A stretch of DNA of 64,000 nt from Streptomyces sp. 6-11-2 (GCF_006540305.1 NZ_BJOR01000001.1:5766001-5830000), one strand, 5' to 3'. Shown: positions 35,015 through 44,042, numbered from the stretch's first letter. Notes: generated by a model not told the origin, from the letters alone. Numbers and translations: made by a program.

Positions 35015-36103
35015 GTGTCTTCAAGACTTCAGGCCCAGCACCTGTTCAAGGTGTTCGGCCGACGACCGGACGAGGCAGTCGAAAAGCTACGGCAGGGTGC
35101 CGACCGCGAGGACTTGCGCGCCGACGGCACCACCGCCGCCGTCATCGATGCCTCGTTCAGCGTCGATCCCGGCCAGATCTTCGTCGTCATGGGCCTGTCC
35201 GGTTCCGGCAAGTCCACGCTCCTGCGGATGCTGAACGGGCTGCTGGAGCCGACCGCCGGCAGCGTCAGCTTCGACGGCCAGGACCTGACCGCGCTCAGCG
35301 ACCGCGAGCTGCGCGAGGTCCGCTCCAGGAAGATCAGCATGGTCTTCCAGCACTTCGCGCTCTTCCCGCACCGCAGCGTCCGTGAGAACGCCGCCTATGG
35401 TCTGGAAGTGCAGGGCGTGCCCCGCGCCGAGCGCGAACGCCGCGCCGACGAGGCGCTCGCCCTGTGCGGTCTGGCCGGCTGGGAGTCCTCCTGGCCCGAC
35501 GAGCTCTCCGGCGGCATGCAGCAGCGGGTGGGCCTGGCCCGCGCCCTGGCCACCGACGCCGACCTGCTGCTGATGGACGAGTCCTTCAGCGCCCTGGACC
35601 CGCTGATCCGGCGCGACATGCAGGACCAGCTGCTCCAGCTCCAGAAGACGCTCAAGAAGACGATCGTCTTCATCACCCACGACCTCAACGAGGCCATGCG
35701 CCTGGGCGACCGGATCGCCGTCATGCGCGACGGCCGCATCGTGCAGACGGGCACCGCCGAGGACATCCTGCTGCGCCCCGCCGACGACTACGTCGCCTCC
35801 TTCACCCAGGACGTCGACCGGTCCCGGGTGCTGACCGCGGAGTCGGTCATGGACCGCGACGTACGCGGTGACGAGGCGGACTGCGGCTGCGACACCGCGA
35901 CCCCGCACACCCCGTTCACCGAGCTGTGCGCGATCAGCGCCCGCGTGCCCCACCCGGTCGCCGTGCTGGACGAGCACCGCGACCTCGTCGGCATCGTCCC
36001 GCGCCAGCGCCTCGTCGGCTTCCTGGGCGACGAGCAGAGCTCCCAGGTGAGCTGCGACGCGCCGCGGGACAAGGGCGGCGACAAGGCGGTGGCCCGTGCC
36101 TAG
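35015..36103 (+). CDS. Glycine betaine/proline-type ABC ATPase (ProV/OpuAA)
   Basis: This 362-residue ATPase has Walker A GLSGSGKST, signature LSGGMQQRVGLARAL, Walker B LLLMDESFSALD and a C-terminal regulatory region with cysteines (DCGCDT). It energises osmoprotectant uptake. GTG 35015 follows AAGAGGT. Its end overlaps the next gene (GTG 36096) by eight bases. Osmotic control is likely, but no specific site was found. Confidence 0.93.
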   Translation: MSSRLQAQHLFKVFGRRPDEAVEKLRQGADREDLRADGTTAAVIDASFSVDPGQIFVVMGLSGSGKSTLLRMLNGLLEPTAGSVSFDGQDLTALSDRELREVRSRKISMVFQHFALFPHRSVRENAAYGLEVQGVPRAERERRADEALALCGLAGWESSWPDELSGGMQQRVGLARALATDADLLLMDESFSALDPLIRRDMQDQLLQLQKTLKKTIVFITHDLNEAMRLGDRIAVMRDGRIVQTGTAEDILLRPADDYVASFTQDVDRSRVLTAESVMDRDVRGDEADCGCDTATPHTPFTELCAISARVPHPVAVLDEHRDLVGIVPRQRLVGFLGDEQSSQVSCDAPRDKGGDKAVARA

Positions 36104-38717
36104 GATCCCGCTCGGCGACTGGGTCAACTCCGCGGTCGACTGGCTGCTCGGCCACATGTCCTGGCTCTTCGACTTCTTCAAGGCCGTGTTCACCGGCACC
36201 TACGACGGCATCAACGCCGTCCTCCAGGCGCCGGAACCGCTGCTGCTCGCGGGCATCTTCGCCGTGCTCGCCTGGTGGCTGCGCGGCGCCTTCGCCGGAG
36301 TGCTCACCTTCGTGGGGTTCGCGTTCATCGACTCCATGGAGCTGTGGTCGGACGCGATGGTGACCCTGTCGCTGGTCCTCGTCGCCACGATCATCGCGCT
36401 GGTGATCTCGGTGCCGGTCGGCATCTGGGCGGCCCGCTCGGACCGGGTCAGCGCCTTCGTCCGGCCGGTCCTGGACTTCATGCAGACGCTGCCCGCGATG
36501 ATCTACCTCATCCCGGCCATCCTGTTCTTCGGCACGGGCGCCTCCGCGGGCATCGTCGCCACCCTGATCTTCGCCCTCGCGCCCGGCGTCCGCATGACCG
36601 AGCTGGGCATCCGCCAGGTCGACAAGGAACTGGTCGAGGCGGCCGAGGCGTTCGGCACCACGCCCCGCAACACGCTGCTGCGCGTCCAGCTGCCGCTGGC
36701 GCTGCCCACCGTGATGGCCGGCGTCAACCAGGTGATCATGCTCGGCCTGTCCATGGCCGCGATCGCCGGCATGGTCGGCACCGGCGGCCTCGGCGGCGAC
36801 GTCAACGAGGCCATCGGCCAGCTCAACGTCGGCCTCGGCTCCGAGTCCGGTATCGCCATCGTGATCCTCGCGATCTACCTCGACCGCATGACCAGCGCCC
36901 TGGGCACCGAGGTCTCGCCGCTCGGCCGGCGCGCCGCCGCCAAGGCGCGGGCCGCCAAGGGCCTGAAGATCTGGTCCTACCGGCCGCAGCCGCAGATCGC
37001 CGTGATCGGCGTGGTGATCCTCGCCCTGGTCGCGGGCGGCATGGGCCTCTTCGCGGGGGGCGGCGGCAGTGCGACGGCCGCCGGCGACGGCAGCGACGTG
37101 GGCCGCGGCAAGAAGATCACCATCGGATACATCCCGTGGGACGAGGGCGTCGCGTCCACCTTCCTGTGGAAGGAGATCCTCGAACAGCGCGGCTACCAGG
37201 TCGACGCCCGCCAGTTCGACGCCGGACCGCTCTACACCGCGCTCGCCCAGGGCAACGTCGACTTCGAGACGGACTCCTGGCTGCCGACGACCCACGCCCA
37301 GTACTGGAAGAAGTACGGCAGCCGGCTCGACGACCTCGGCTCCTGGTACGGCCCGACGTCCCTGGAGCTGACCGTCCCCTCGTACATGAAGGACGTGAAC
37401 TCGCTCGAGGACCTCAAGGGCAAGGCGGGCCTGTTCGGCGGGAAGATCACCGGCATCGAGTCCAGCGCCGGCATGATGGCCCTGCTCAAGAGCAAGGTCC
37501 TCAAGGACTACGGCCTGGACAAGGAGTACAAGGTCGTCGACAGCTCCACGCCCGCCATGCTGGCCGAGCTCAAGCGCGCCTACAGCAAGAAGGAACCGAT
37601 CGTCGTCACGCTCTGGTCACCGCACTGGGCGTACAGCGACTTCGATCTGAAGAAGCTGAAGGACCCCAAGGGCTCCTGGGGCAAGGGCGACGGCGTGCAC
37701 ACGCTGGCCCGCAAGGGCTTCGCGAACGACGACCCGGTCGTCGGCACGTGGCTGAAGAACTTCAAGCTGACCGAGAAGCAGCTCACCGGCCTCGAGGCCG
37801 AGATCAACAAGTCGGGCAAGGGCCGCCAGCAGGACGCCGTCCGCGCCTGGCTGAAGGACAACCCGGGCGTCGTCGACAAGCTCGCCCCGCTGCCCGGCGG
37901 CGACTCGGCCGCCAAGCCTGCGGAGGCCAAGCGCACCCTGAACGTCGCCTGGTTCCCGTGGGACGAGGACATCGCCGTCACCCACCTGTGGAAGAACGTC
38001 CTGGAACGCCGCGGCTACCGGATGAACCTGAAGCAGATGGACGTGGGCCCGGTCTACACCGGCCTGGCCGGCGGTGACATCGACCTCAACTTCGACGCCT
38101 GGCTGCCGTACGCCCAGAAGAACTACTGGGACAAGAACAAGGACAGACTCAGGGACCTCGGCACCTGGTACGAGCCGACCTCCCTGGAGATCGCCGTGCC
38201 GTCCTACGTCAAGGGCGTGAAGTCCCTGGAGGACCTCAAGGGCAAGGCGTCCACCTTCAACGGGAAGATCATCGGCATCGAGCCGGGCACCGGCGAGATG
38301 ACCCTGCTGAAGGACAAGGTCCTGCCCGGCTACGGCCTGGACAAGGAGTACAAGGTCGTCGACGGCTCCACGCCCGCGATGCTCGCCGAGCTCAAGCGCG
38401 CGTACGCCAAGAAGCAGCCCGTGGCCGTGGTGCTGTGGTCGCCGCACTGGGCGTACAGCCGCTACGACCTCACCAAGCTCGCCGACGACAAGAAGCTCTT
38501 CGGCGAGGGCAACACCGTGCGTACCATCTCCAGCGCCAAGTTCCCCGAGCAGTACCCGCAGCTCACCAAGTGGATCAAGAACTTCCGGATGAGCGAGGAC
38601 GAGCTCGGCAGCCTGGAGAGCGAGATCAACCAGCACGGTCAGGGCCACGAGGCCGAGGCCGTCACCGCCTGGCTGAAGCAGCACCCCGACGTCCCGGCGC
38701 GGATGACCCCGCAGTAG
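36096..38717 (+). CDS. Betaine-type ABC permease fused to two binding domains
   Basis: This 873-residue protein fuses a ProW-like permease (residues 1-335, about 7 hydrophobic segments, with the EAA-loop EAFGTTPRNTLLRVQLPLALPTV) to two tandem OpuAC/ProX-type substrate-binding domains (about 339-605 and 613-873). Both domains keep the aromatic betaine-binding residues: PWDEG/PWDED, WLPTTHAQYW/WLPYAQKNYW and WSPHWAYS. Fusions with one binding domain are known (OpuA/BusB); two copies suggest a duplication giving higher effective substrate capture. The two domains are similar along their whole length. It shares an operon with the preceding ATPase. Confidence 0.93.
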   Translation: MPRIPLGDWVNSAVDWLLGHMSWLFDFFKAVFTGTYDGINAVLQAPEPLLLAGIFAVLAWWLRGAFAGVLTFVGFAFIDSMELWSDAMVTLSLVLVATIIALVISVPVGIWAARSDRVSAFVRPVLDFMQTLPAMIYLIPAILFFGTGASAGIVATLIFALAPGVRMTELGIRQVDKELVEAAEAFGTTPRNTLLRVQLPLALPTVMAGVNQVIMLGLSMAAIAGMVGTGGLGGDVNEAIGQLNVGLGSESGIAIVILAIYLDRMTSALGTEVSPLGRRAAAKARAAKGLKIWSYRPQPQIAVIGVVILALVAGGMGLFAGGGGSATAAGDGSDVGRGKKITIGYIPWDEGVASTFLWKEILEQRGYQVDARQFDAGPLYTALAQGNVDFETDSWLPTTHAQYWKKYGSRLDDLGSWYGPTSLELTVPSYMKDVNSLEDLKGKAGLFGGKITGIESSAGMMALLKSKVLKDYGLDKEYKVVDSSTPAMLAELKRAYSKKEPIVVTLWSPHWAYSDFDLKKLKDPKGSWGKGDGVHTLARKGFANDDPVVGTWLKNFKLTEKQLTGLEAEINKSGKGRQQDAVRAWLKDNPGVVDKLAPLPGGDSAAKPAEAKRTLNVAWFPWDEDIAVTHLWKNVLERRGYRMNLKQMDVGPVYTGLAGGDIDLNFDAWLPYAQKNYWDKNKDRLRDLGTWYEPTSLEIAVPSYVKGVKSLEDLKGKASTFNGKIIGIEPGTGEMTLLKDKVLPGYGLDKEYKVVDGSTPAMLAELKRAYAKKQPVAVVLWSPHWAYSRYDLTKLADDKKLFGEGNTVRTISSAKFPEQYPQLTKWIKNFRMSEDELGSLESEINQHGQGHEAEAVTAWLKQHPDVPARMTPQ

Positions 38718-39011
38718 CCGCCGACCCGGACACCGCCGAAGGGGCGGGCCCGCCCCGCGTCGCCCTGCGATGCGTGGGACGGGCCCGCCCCGCACGCTTG
38801 TCCACAGAAGGAATCCGGCCAACCACGCAGAGCCACCCCCACACGCCCCGGGCCCGCGCGATCCTTACAGGGACATGACGGCGACAGGAAACTGTTTGCC
38901 GAACATGCGTAGGGTGCAGAGAACTCATCAGAAGGAGTGCGCCCGGAACCGGGCCCACGGGCAGCGGCCCCACGAGCAGCGGACCGACGAGCGAAGGAGG
39001 GAGCCGGAGCG
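38718..39011 (+). other. Intergenic region before the XRE-cupin gene
   Basis: 294 bases without a gene. It holds the terminator (38741-38791), then a possible -10 TAGGGT at 38910-38915 about 97 bases upstream of ATG 39012. A partial dyad GGAAAC-TG-TTTGCC (about 38887-38900) just upstream of the -10 could be an operator for the following regulator. Confidence 0.4.
38741..38791 (+). terminator. Hairpin after the betaine transporter
   Basis: GGGGCGGGCCCG (38741-38752) pairs with CGGGCCCGCCCC (38780-38791) around a 27-base loop; the 5' arm overlaps a shorter self-palindrome. Confidence 0.6.
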
Positions 39012-39578
39012 ATGGGCGACAACAAAGAGCGGCCCCTTCGAGTGGGCGCGGCCGTCCGGCGGCGCCGCCGCGCGCTGGGGCTCACCCTCGCCGTGGTGGC
39101 CGACCGCAGCGGCCTGTCGGTCCCCTTCCTGAGCCAGATCGAGAACGACCGGGCCCGGCCCAGCCAGACCTCCCTGGAGAAGGTCGCCGACGCCCTGCGC
39201 ACCACCGCAGTGGAACTGCTGGCGGCGGCCGACCCGGCGTGCAGCGTCGACGTCGTGCGCGCCGAGGTCACCGAGCTGGAACCCGAACCCCGGGTGCGCT
39301 CCCTGGTGCGCGGCCACCACCAGCTGCACGCCTCGGAGTTCACCGGGGACCACGACGCCGGCCGTGAATTCCAGCACCGCAACGACGAGTTGATGTACGT
39401 CGCCGACGGAGCGGTGGAGATCGAGGCGGAGGGCCGTGCCTACCGGCTGGTGCGCGGCGACACGATGTACCTCACCGGCGGGGTGCGCCACCGCTGGCGG
39501 GCGACCGTGGCCGACACCCGGGTCGTCGTGGTCGCGGTCGCCGAGCACATCGAGGCGGTACAGGACCGGTCGCGCTGA
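39012..39578 (+). CDS. XRE-family regulator with cupin domain
   Basis: This 188-residue regulator joins an N-terminal helix-turn-helix (RVGAAVRRRRRALGLTLAVVADRSGLSVPFLSQIENDRARPSQTSLEKVADALRTT) to a C-terminal cupin (HRNDELMYVADGAVEIEAEGRAYRLVRGDTMYLTGGVRHRWRAT). Related proteins respond to small metabolites such as polyamines or fatty-acid products. AAGGAGGGAG precedes ATG 39012. It overlaps the next gene at TGATG, so the metal-receptor-like protein is probably co-expressed. Confidence 0.9.
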   Translation: MGDNKERPLRVGAAVRRRRRALGLTLAVVADRSGLSVPFLSQIENDRARPSQTSLEKVADALRTTAVELLAAADPACSVDVVRAEVTELEPEPRVRSLVRGHHQLHASEFTGDHDAGREFQHRNDELMYVADGAVEIEAEGRAYRLVRGDTMYLTGGVRHRWRATVADTRVVVVAVAEHIEAVQDRSR

Positions 39579-40297
39579 TGCGGGTCGTCTCGCTGGTCCC
39601 CTCGCTCACCGAGGCGGTGGCCGTCTCCCTGCCCGGCGTGCTCGTCGGCGCCACCGACTGGTGCACTCATCCGGCCGGCCTCGACGTCACCCGGGTCGGC
39701 GGCACCAAGAACCCCAAGGTGGACCGGATCGCCGCCCTCGCCCCCGACCTGGTGATCGCCAACGAGGAGGAGAACCGGGCGCCGGACCTCGACGCCCTGC
39801 GTGCGGCGGGCCTGGAGGTCCTGGTGACCGGGATCCGGGACCTGCCGCAGGCCTTCCGCGAGCTGGCGCGGGTGCTGAGCGCGTGCGGCGGGACCGGCCG
39901 GCCCCGGTGGCTGGACGAGGCCGAGGCGGCCTGGTCGTCACCGCCCGTGCCCCCGGGCCGTACGACGGCCGTCGTACCGATCTGGCGGCGGCCCTGGATG
40001 GTGCTGGGCCGGGACACCTTCGCGGGTGACGTCCTGGCCCGTCTGGGCGTCGACCACCTCTACACCCGGCACGCCGAGCGCTATCCGCGCGTCCCGCTGG
40101 AGGAACTGCGGGCCGCGGCGCCGGACGTCGTCGTACTGCCGGACGAGCCGTACCGCTTCACCGCCGACGACGGTCCCGAGGCCTTCCCCGGACTGCCCTG
40201 CGCGCTGGTCAGCGGGCGGCACCTGACGTGGTACGGGCCGTCACTGGCGCGGGCTCCACGGGTGCTGGGCGAGGCGCTGCGAGCAGCGCGCCGCTGA
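39578..40297 (+). CDS. Helical-backbone metal-receptor-like protein, no signal peptide
   Basis: This 239-residue protein has the BtuF/TroA-type fold signature: MRVVSLVPSLTEAV at the very N-terminus, DLVIANEEENR, and RFTADDGPEAFPGLPCALVSGRHLTWYGP. It starts directly with the first beta strand and has neither signal peptide nor lipobox, so it is predicted cytoplasmic, unlike ordinary cobalamin or iron receptors. It overlaps the XRE-cupin gene by one base and its 3' end overlaps the convergent TDT gene by 89 bases. Its ligand and role are unknown. Confidence 0.82.
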   Translation: MRVVSLVPSLTEAVAVSLPGVLVGATDWCTHPAGLDVTRVGGTKNPKVDRIAALAPDLVIANEEENRAPDLDALRAAGLEVLVTGIRDLPQAFRELARVLSACGGTGRPRWLDEAEAAWSSPPVPPGRTTAVVPIWRRPWMVLGRDTFAGDVLARLGVDHLYTRHAERYPRVPLEELRAAAPDVVVLPDEPYRFTADDGPEAFPGLPCALVSGRHLTWYGPSLARAPRVLGEALRAARR

Positions 40298-41381
40298 TCA
40301 GCCCGCGGGCGGTGTGCACGCCCGCGGCGGCCCAGGCGGTCACGAGGACGGCGTACAGACCGACCGCGAGGACGCTGCAGGCGGCGAGGTGGGTGTGCCG
40401 GGCGAGGGCCGCGGCACCGGTGACGCAGGTGCCCACCGGGAACGTGAACGACCACCAGGTCATGGCGAAGCCCATGCCCTGGCGGGCGGCGCGCAGCACC
40501 TGGGCGGCGGCGAAGGCGAACCACATCAGCGCGAAGCCCATGACCGGGACGCCGTACAGCACGGCGAGCACGGCGAAACCGCCGGCGTACGGGGCCGGTA
40601 CGACACCGGGTGCCGTGTCCGCGAAGGCGCCGACGGCGGTGGTGGACTGCCCGAGCGGGCCGAGGACCAGGAACAGCGTCGGGGTCAGCGCGAGCGGCAG
40701 CGGGCCCGCCGTGAGCAGCCGGCCGAAGATCACCGGCAGTACGACCAGGGTCGCGAGCAGGCTGAGCCCGAACATCGCCACACACGCGAGGAGCAGGGTC
40801 GACCGGGCCTGTCCGGCCGGCAGGTGCGGCACGAGGGCGGGTCCCACGGCGGCGGACACCATCGGCGCGACCAGCGGCAGCAGCCACACGGGCGTGGCCT
40901 GGTGCGGCTCGATCCGGTGGTGCACGACCATCAGGTACGGCACGGCCACGGCGGCCGTGAGCCCGACGGCCGTACCGGCGGTGTACAGCACGGCGTCCAG
41001 GGCGACCGCGGCCGGGGTGCCGATCCAGTCCCGCCCGACGGAGAGGGCGCCGCCGCCGACTGCCAGCAGGGCCATGGACAGACAGCCGTAGAAGGGCGCA
41101 GCCGTCGCGTCCAGGAGGTGTGCGCGGGCCTGGTCGCGGTGGTGGGTCCAGTGCAGGGTGCGGGCGGTGAGCAGTGCCACGAGCACGACGAGGGAGAGCG
41201 CCCACACGGCGGTGCACACGGTGCGCAGTCCCGGGATGTGCGGCGGCAGCGCGGCGCCCGCGGTGCCGACGGCGGCGGTGCCCATGACGGAGGCGTACCA
41301 GTTGGGGCCCAGATGGCGGACGGCGGGGACGCGGGGCCGGGGTGCGGCCTGCCGGGGCAGGGTGTGGGCTGCGATGACCAT
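40209..41381 (-). CDS. TDT-family (TehA/SLAC1-like) transporter
   Basis: This 390-residue membrane protein has about ten hydrophobic segments and the TDT features LGPNWYASVMGTAAVGTAG near the N-terminus and GFALMWFAFAAAQVLR...GFAMTWWSFTFPVGT later. Family members carry C4-dicarboxylates, sulfite, tellurite or anions. ATG 41381 follows GGAG. It is divergent from a LysR regulator, with a dyad between them, and its last 89 bases lie antisense to the metal-receptor gene. Confidence 0.88.
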   Translation of the reverse strand: MVIAAHTLPRQAAPRPRVPAVRHLGPNWYASVMGTAAVGTAGAALPPHIPGLRTVCTAVWALSLVVLVALLTARTLHWTHHRDQARAHLLDATAAPFYGCLSMALLAVGGGALSVGRDWIGTPAAVALDAVLYTAGTAVGLTAAVAVPYLMVVHHRIEPHQATPVWLLPLVAPMVSAAVGPALVPHLPAGQARSTLLLACVAMFGLSLLATLVVLPVIFGRLLTAGPLPLALTPTLFLVLGPLGQSTTAVGAFADTAPGVVPAPYAGGFAVLAVLYGVPVMGFALMWFAFAAAQVLRAARQGMGFAMTWWSFTFPVGTCVTGAAALARHTHLAACSVLAVGLYAVLVTAWAAAGVHTARGLISGALLAAPRPAPVEPAPVTARTTSGAAR

Positions 41382-41422
41382 GACTCCAGCTTTTCCCGGT
41401 CCATACGCTCCCACCAGGGGGT

Positions 41423-41442
41423 TTGTGTCTATCACGACATAA
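41423..41442. promoter_or_regulatory. LysR-type operator between TDT and LysR genes
   Basis: TTGTGTC-TATCAC-GACATAA is an imperfect 7+7 dyad (one mismatch) and contains the T-N11-A core of LysR sites. It lies 9 bases before the LysR ATG in the 70-base divergent region, where LysR regulators typically bind. Confidence 0.6.
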
Positions 41443-41451
41443 GCTGGCCTT

Positions 41452-42441
41452 ATGAGGAGTACCGAGAGGACTGAGGTGAACGGAGGAGACGGCGCGGGAC
41501 GGCGGCCGAGGACCTCGCTGGGGCACCGGGTGCCCGACCTGGGCGCGCTGGAGCTGTTGCTGGCGGTGGCGCGGCTGGGGAGCCTGGGCGGGGCCGCGCG
41601 GGAGCTGGGCATCACCCAGCCGGCGGCGAGCAGCCGGATCCGTTCCATGGAGCGGCAGCTGGGTGTGGCGCTGGTGGACCGCTCGCCGCGCGGATCGCGG
41701 CTGACGGACGCCGGTGCGCTGGTCACCGACTGGGCGCGGCGGGTCGTCGAGGCGGCAGAGGCCTTCGACGCGGGCGCGCAGGCGCTGCGGGACCGGCGGG
41801 ACTCGCGGCTGCGGGTGGCGGCCAGCATGACGATCGCGGAGTACCTGCTGCCGGGATGGCTGATCGCGCTGCGTACCCGGCGGCCGGACACGGCGGTGTC
41901 CCTGCTCGCCGGGAACTCGGCGGTGGTCGCGGAGCGGCTGCTCGCGGACGAGGCGGACCTGGGGTTCGTGGAGGGGGTGTCGGTGCCGTCCGGTCTCGAC
42001 TCCGTCGTGATCGGCCACGACCGCCTGCTCGTGGTGACCGCGCCGGCCCACCCGTGGGCCCGCCGCCGGCGGCCGTTGTCCGCGGAGGAACTGGCCACCA
42101 CGCCGCTGATCCTGCGGGAGAAGGGCTCCGGCACCCGGCAGGTGCTGGACGCGGCGCTCGGCGGCCTGGCGCGCCCGCTGATCGAGCTGTCCTCCACGAC
42201 GGCGGTGAAGGCCTCCGCGGTGAGCGGAGCGGGACCGGCGGTGCTCAGCGAACTCGCGGTGGGCGAGGAGCTGTCCCTGCGCCGGCTCGTTCCCGTGCCC
42301 GTGGACGGCGTCACCCTCGAACGCGACCTGCGCGCGGTCTGGCCCACCGGTCACCGCCCGGTGGGCCCGGCCCGCGAACTGCTGTCCCTGACACGCTCGG
42401 AAACCGGAACCGGACAACGCACGAGGCCGGGGGCCGGCTGA
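41452..42441 (+). CDS. LysR-family transcriptional regulator
   Basis: This 329-residue regulator has the N-terminal helix-turn-helix (LGSLGGAARELGITQPAASSRIRSMERQLGVALVDRSPRGSRLTDAG) and the two-lobed effector domain. It is divergent from the TDT transporter, so it probably activates that gene when its co-inducer is present, possibly the transported anion. The C-terminal end (GTGQRTRPGAG) lies just before the first of the 28-bp repeats. Confidence 0.92.
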   Translation: MRSTERTEVNGGDGAGRRPRTSLGHRVPDLGALELLLAVARLGSLGGAARELGITQPAASSRIRSMERQLGVALVDRSPRGSRLTDAGALVTDWARRVVEAAEAFDAGAQALRDRRDSRLRVAASMTIAEYLLPGWLIALRTRRPDTAVSLLAGNSAVVAERLLADEADLGFVEGVSVPSGLDSVVIGHDRLLVVTAPAHPWARRRRPLSAEELATTPLILREKGSGTRQVLDAALGGLARPLIELSSTTAVKASAVSGAGPAVLSELAVGEELSLRRLVPVPVDGVTLERDLRAVWPTGHRPVGPARELLSLTRSETGTGQRTRPGAG

Positions 42442-42452
42442 GACGGGGGTCA

Positions 42453-42564
42453 CGGACCGGGTTCGGGAAGCGCGCCGTGCCGGGCGGGGACGGTCGTCGC
42501 GGACCGGGTTCGGGAAGCGCGCCGTGCGGGGCTGGGGCGGGGGTCACGGTCCGGGTTCGGGAGG
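42453..42564 (+). repeat. 28-bp direct repeats between LysR and the TetR remnant
   Basis: An identical 28-base element occupies 42453-42480 and 42500-42527. A third, diverged partial copy covers about 42546-42564. The repeated units carry CGGGTTCGGGAAG. Identical repeats at the boundary of a gene lacking its 5' end suggest a deletion or duplication junction. Confidence 0.85.
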
Positions 42565-42944
42565 CCGAGCTGCCGCCGGTACGGCGGCTGAGCCGCCTGC
42601 TGCGCCGCCTCGGCGGCGAGGACTTCGTCGACCTCGGCCGGCTCTGGCTCAACGCCCGCCACCTCTCCCGCTACCGCCCGAACCTCCTGCGCGTCGTCGC
42701 CGAGCAGGAGGTGATCATGCGGGACGCACTGACCGCCGTGATCGAGGACGGTGTGCGCGCGGGAGACTTCACCACCGACGACGCCCTCGGGGCGTGCGTG
42801 GTCATCCTCGTGGCGATCGACGGACTCGGCTCCTACGCCAACGACGACACGCGCTTCACCCACCCCGCGCTCGACACCCTGCTGTTCACCACGGCCGAGC
42901 GTGAACTCGGGCTGGAACCGGGCCGGTTGGGTGACGGCGGCTGA
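42477..42944 (+). pseudogene. Truncated TetR regulator, ligand domain only
   Basis: The encoded segment from about 42540 reads RRLSRLLRRLGGEDFVDLGRLWLNARHLSRYRPNLLRVVAEQEVIMRDALTAV...LGACVVILVAIDGLGSYANDDT, a good match to the C-terminal ligand-binding half of TetR regulators. The N-terminal helix-turn-helix is missing; upstream are only the 28-bp repeats and a GC-rich stretch. GTG 42477 is the first in-frame start, but it lies inside the repeat and lacks a ribosome site. I regard it as a remnant after loss of its 5' half. Confidence 0.7.
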
Positions 42945-43054
42945 CGTGTGCGCGATCGCGGCGGATTCGGCGGATTCGGCGGACCGCGCATACGAGCACG
43001 GCCTCCCGGACCGCCGTCCGCGGGGCCGGCGGCCGATGAATCCGACGGACCGGG

Positions 43055-43073
43055 TGCATAGAGTGCCGGGGTG
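43055..43073 (+). promoter_or_regulatory. -10 box for a leaderless DUF2510 gene
   Basis: Extended -10 TGCATAGAGT: TAGAGT (43059-43064) ends 6 bases before GTG 43071, which has no ribosome site. Confidence 0.5.
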
Positions 43074-43988
43074 AGCATGACGCCCCCGCCCGGCTGGTAC
43101 CGCGACCCCAACGCCCCCCACCTGGAACGCTGGTGGGACGGCACGGCCTGGACCGAGCACCGGCGCGCCCCCGGGCCGCCCGGGCAGCCGCCCCCGTCAC
43201 CGCCCAGCGGCGCGGGGCCGTCCCGGGTCAAGGCCGTCGCCCTCGTCACCGCGGGTGCCGTCCTGGTCGCCGCGGTCGTCACGGGCGCGGTCCTGCTGGG
43301 CCGCGACGACAGGGGCGGCGGCACGGCGGACCCCGCCACCGGCACACGGTCCGCCACGCCCACGAGCGCCCCCACCGCCACCTCGTCGCCGTCCCCGGCA
43401 GCCTCCGCCGACGACGATCCCTCCGTCGCCGTCGACCAGCTCAACGGCATCACCCTGCCGCTGCCGGAGGGCTGGGAGAAACCGGAGAACATCGCCCAGC
43501 ACGACGTCGTCATGACCACCCACGGTGTCTACGACTGCCCCGCCGGGGTGGGGCTGTGCCGGCACGGCCTGGTCATCACCCGCACGGCGACCGCGGCCGA
43601 GGGCACCACCCCCGAGACCCTGGCCAGGCGGGACATCCAGGACGCGGCCGAGGAGGCGTACGAGCGGAACGCGATCGGCCAGCGCCTCTACGGCGGGATC
43701 ACCTCCCAGCGGACCGTCGCGTCCGGGCAGGTCGCGGTCGCGGGCCGGGCCGGCTACTTCGTGCGCCGGCTGGTCGCAACCGCCGAGGGGCCGGGCGGTT
43801 ACGTCGAGTCGCTCGTCTTCCCGTCCAGCACCGGCACCCAGGCGCCGGTCCTCGTCCGCTTCGTCTTCGACGCCGGTCCGGACGGCCCGCCGCCGGCCGA
43901 CATGGACAGGATCACCAAGGGCATCCGGCCCATCGGCGACGCCACGACCGGCGGCGGCGTGGGCAGCAGCATCGGCCCGTCGAGCTGA
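43071..43988 (+). CDS. DUF2510 membrane-anchored protein
   Basis: This 305-residue protein has an N-terminal DUF2510 module (PPGWYRDPNAPHLERWWDGTAWT), a Pro-rich linker, one transmembrane helix (about residues 54-76) and an extracellular domain of unrecognised fold with a Cys pair (YDCPAGVGLC). DUF2510 is a short cytoplasmic motif common in actinobacterial membrane proteins, of unknown function. The start is GTG 43071; an in-frame ATG at 43077 is possible. Confidence 0.82.
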   Translation: MSMTPPPGWYRDPNAPHLERWWDGTAWTEHRRAPGPPGQPPPSPPSGAGPSRVKAVALVTAGAVLVAAVVTGAVLLGRDDRGGGTADPATGTRSATPTSAPTATSSPSPAASADDDPSVAVDQLNGITLPLPEGWEKPENIAQHDVVMTTHGVYDCPAGVGLCRHGLVITRTATAAEGTTPETLARRDIQDAAEEAYERNAIGQRLYGGITSQRTVASGQVAVAGRAGYFVRRLVATAEGPGGYVESLVFPSSTGTQAPVLVRFVFDAGPDGPPPADMDRITKGIRPIGDATTGGGVGSSIGPSS

Positions 43989-44042
43989 GCCGGAATCGGC
44001 GGATGCCGGGGGTACGGGCTCCCGGGGCCCGGGCTACGGGAT

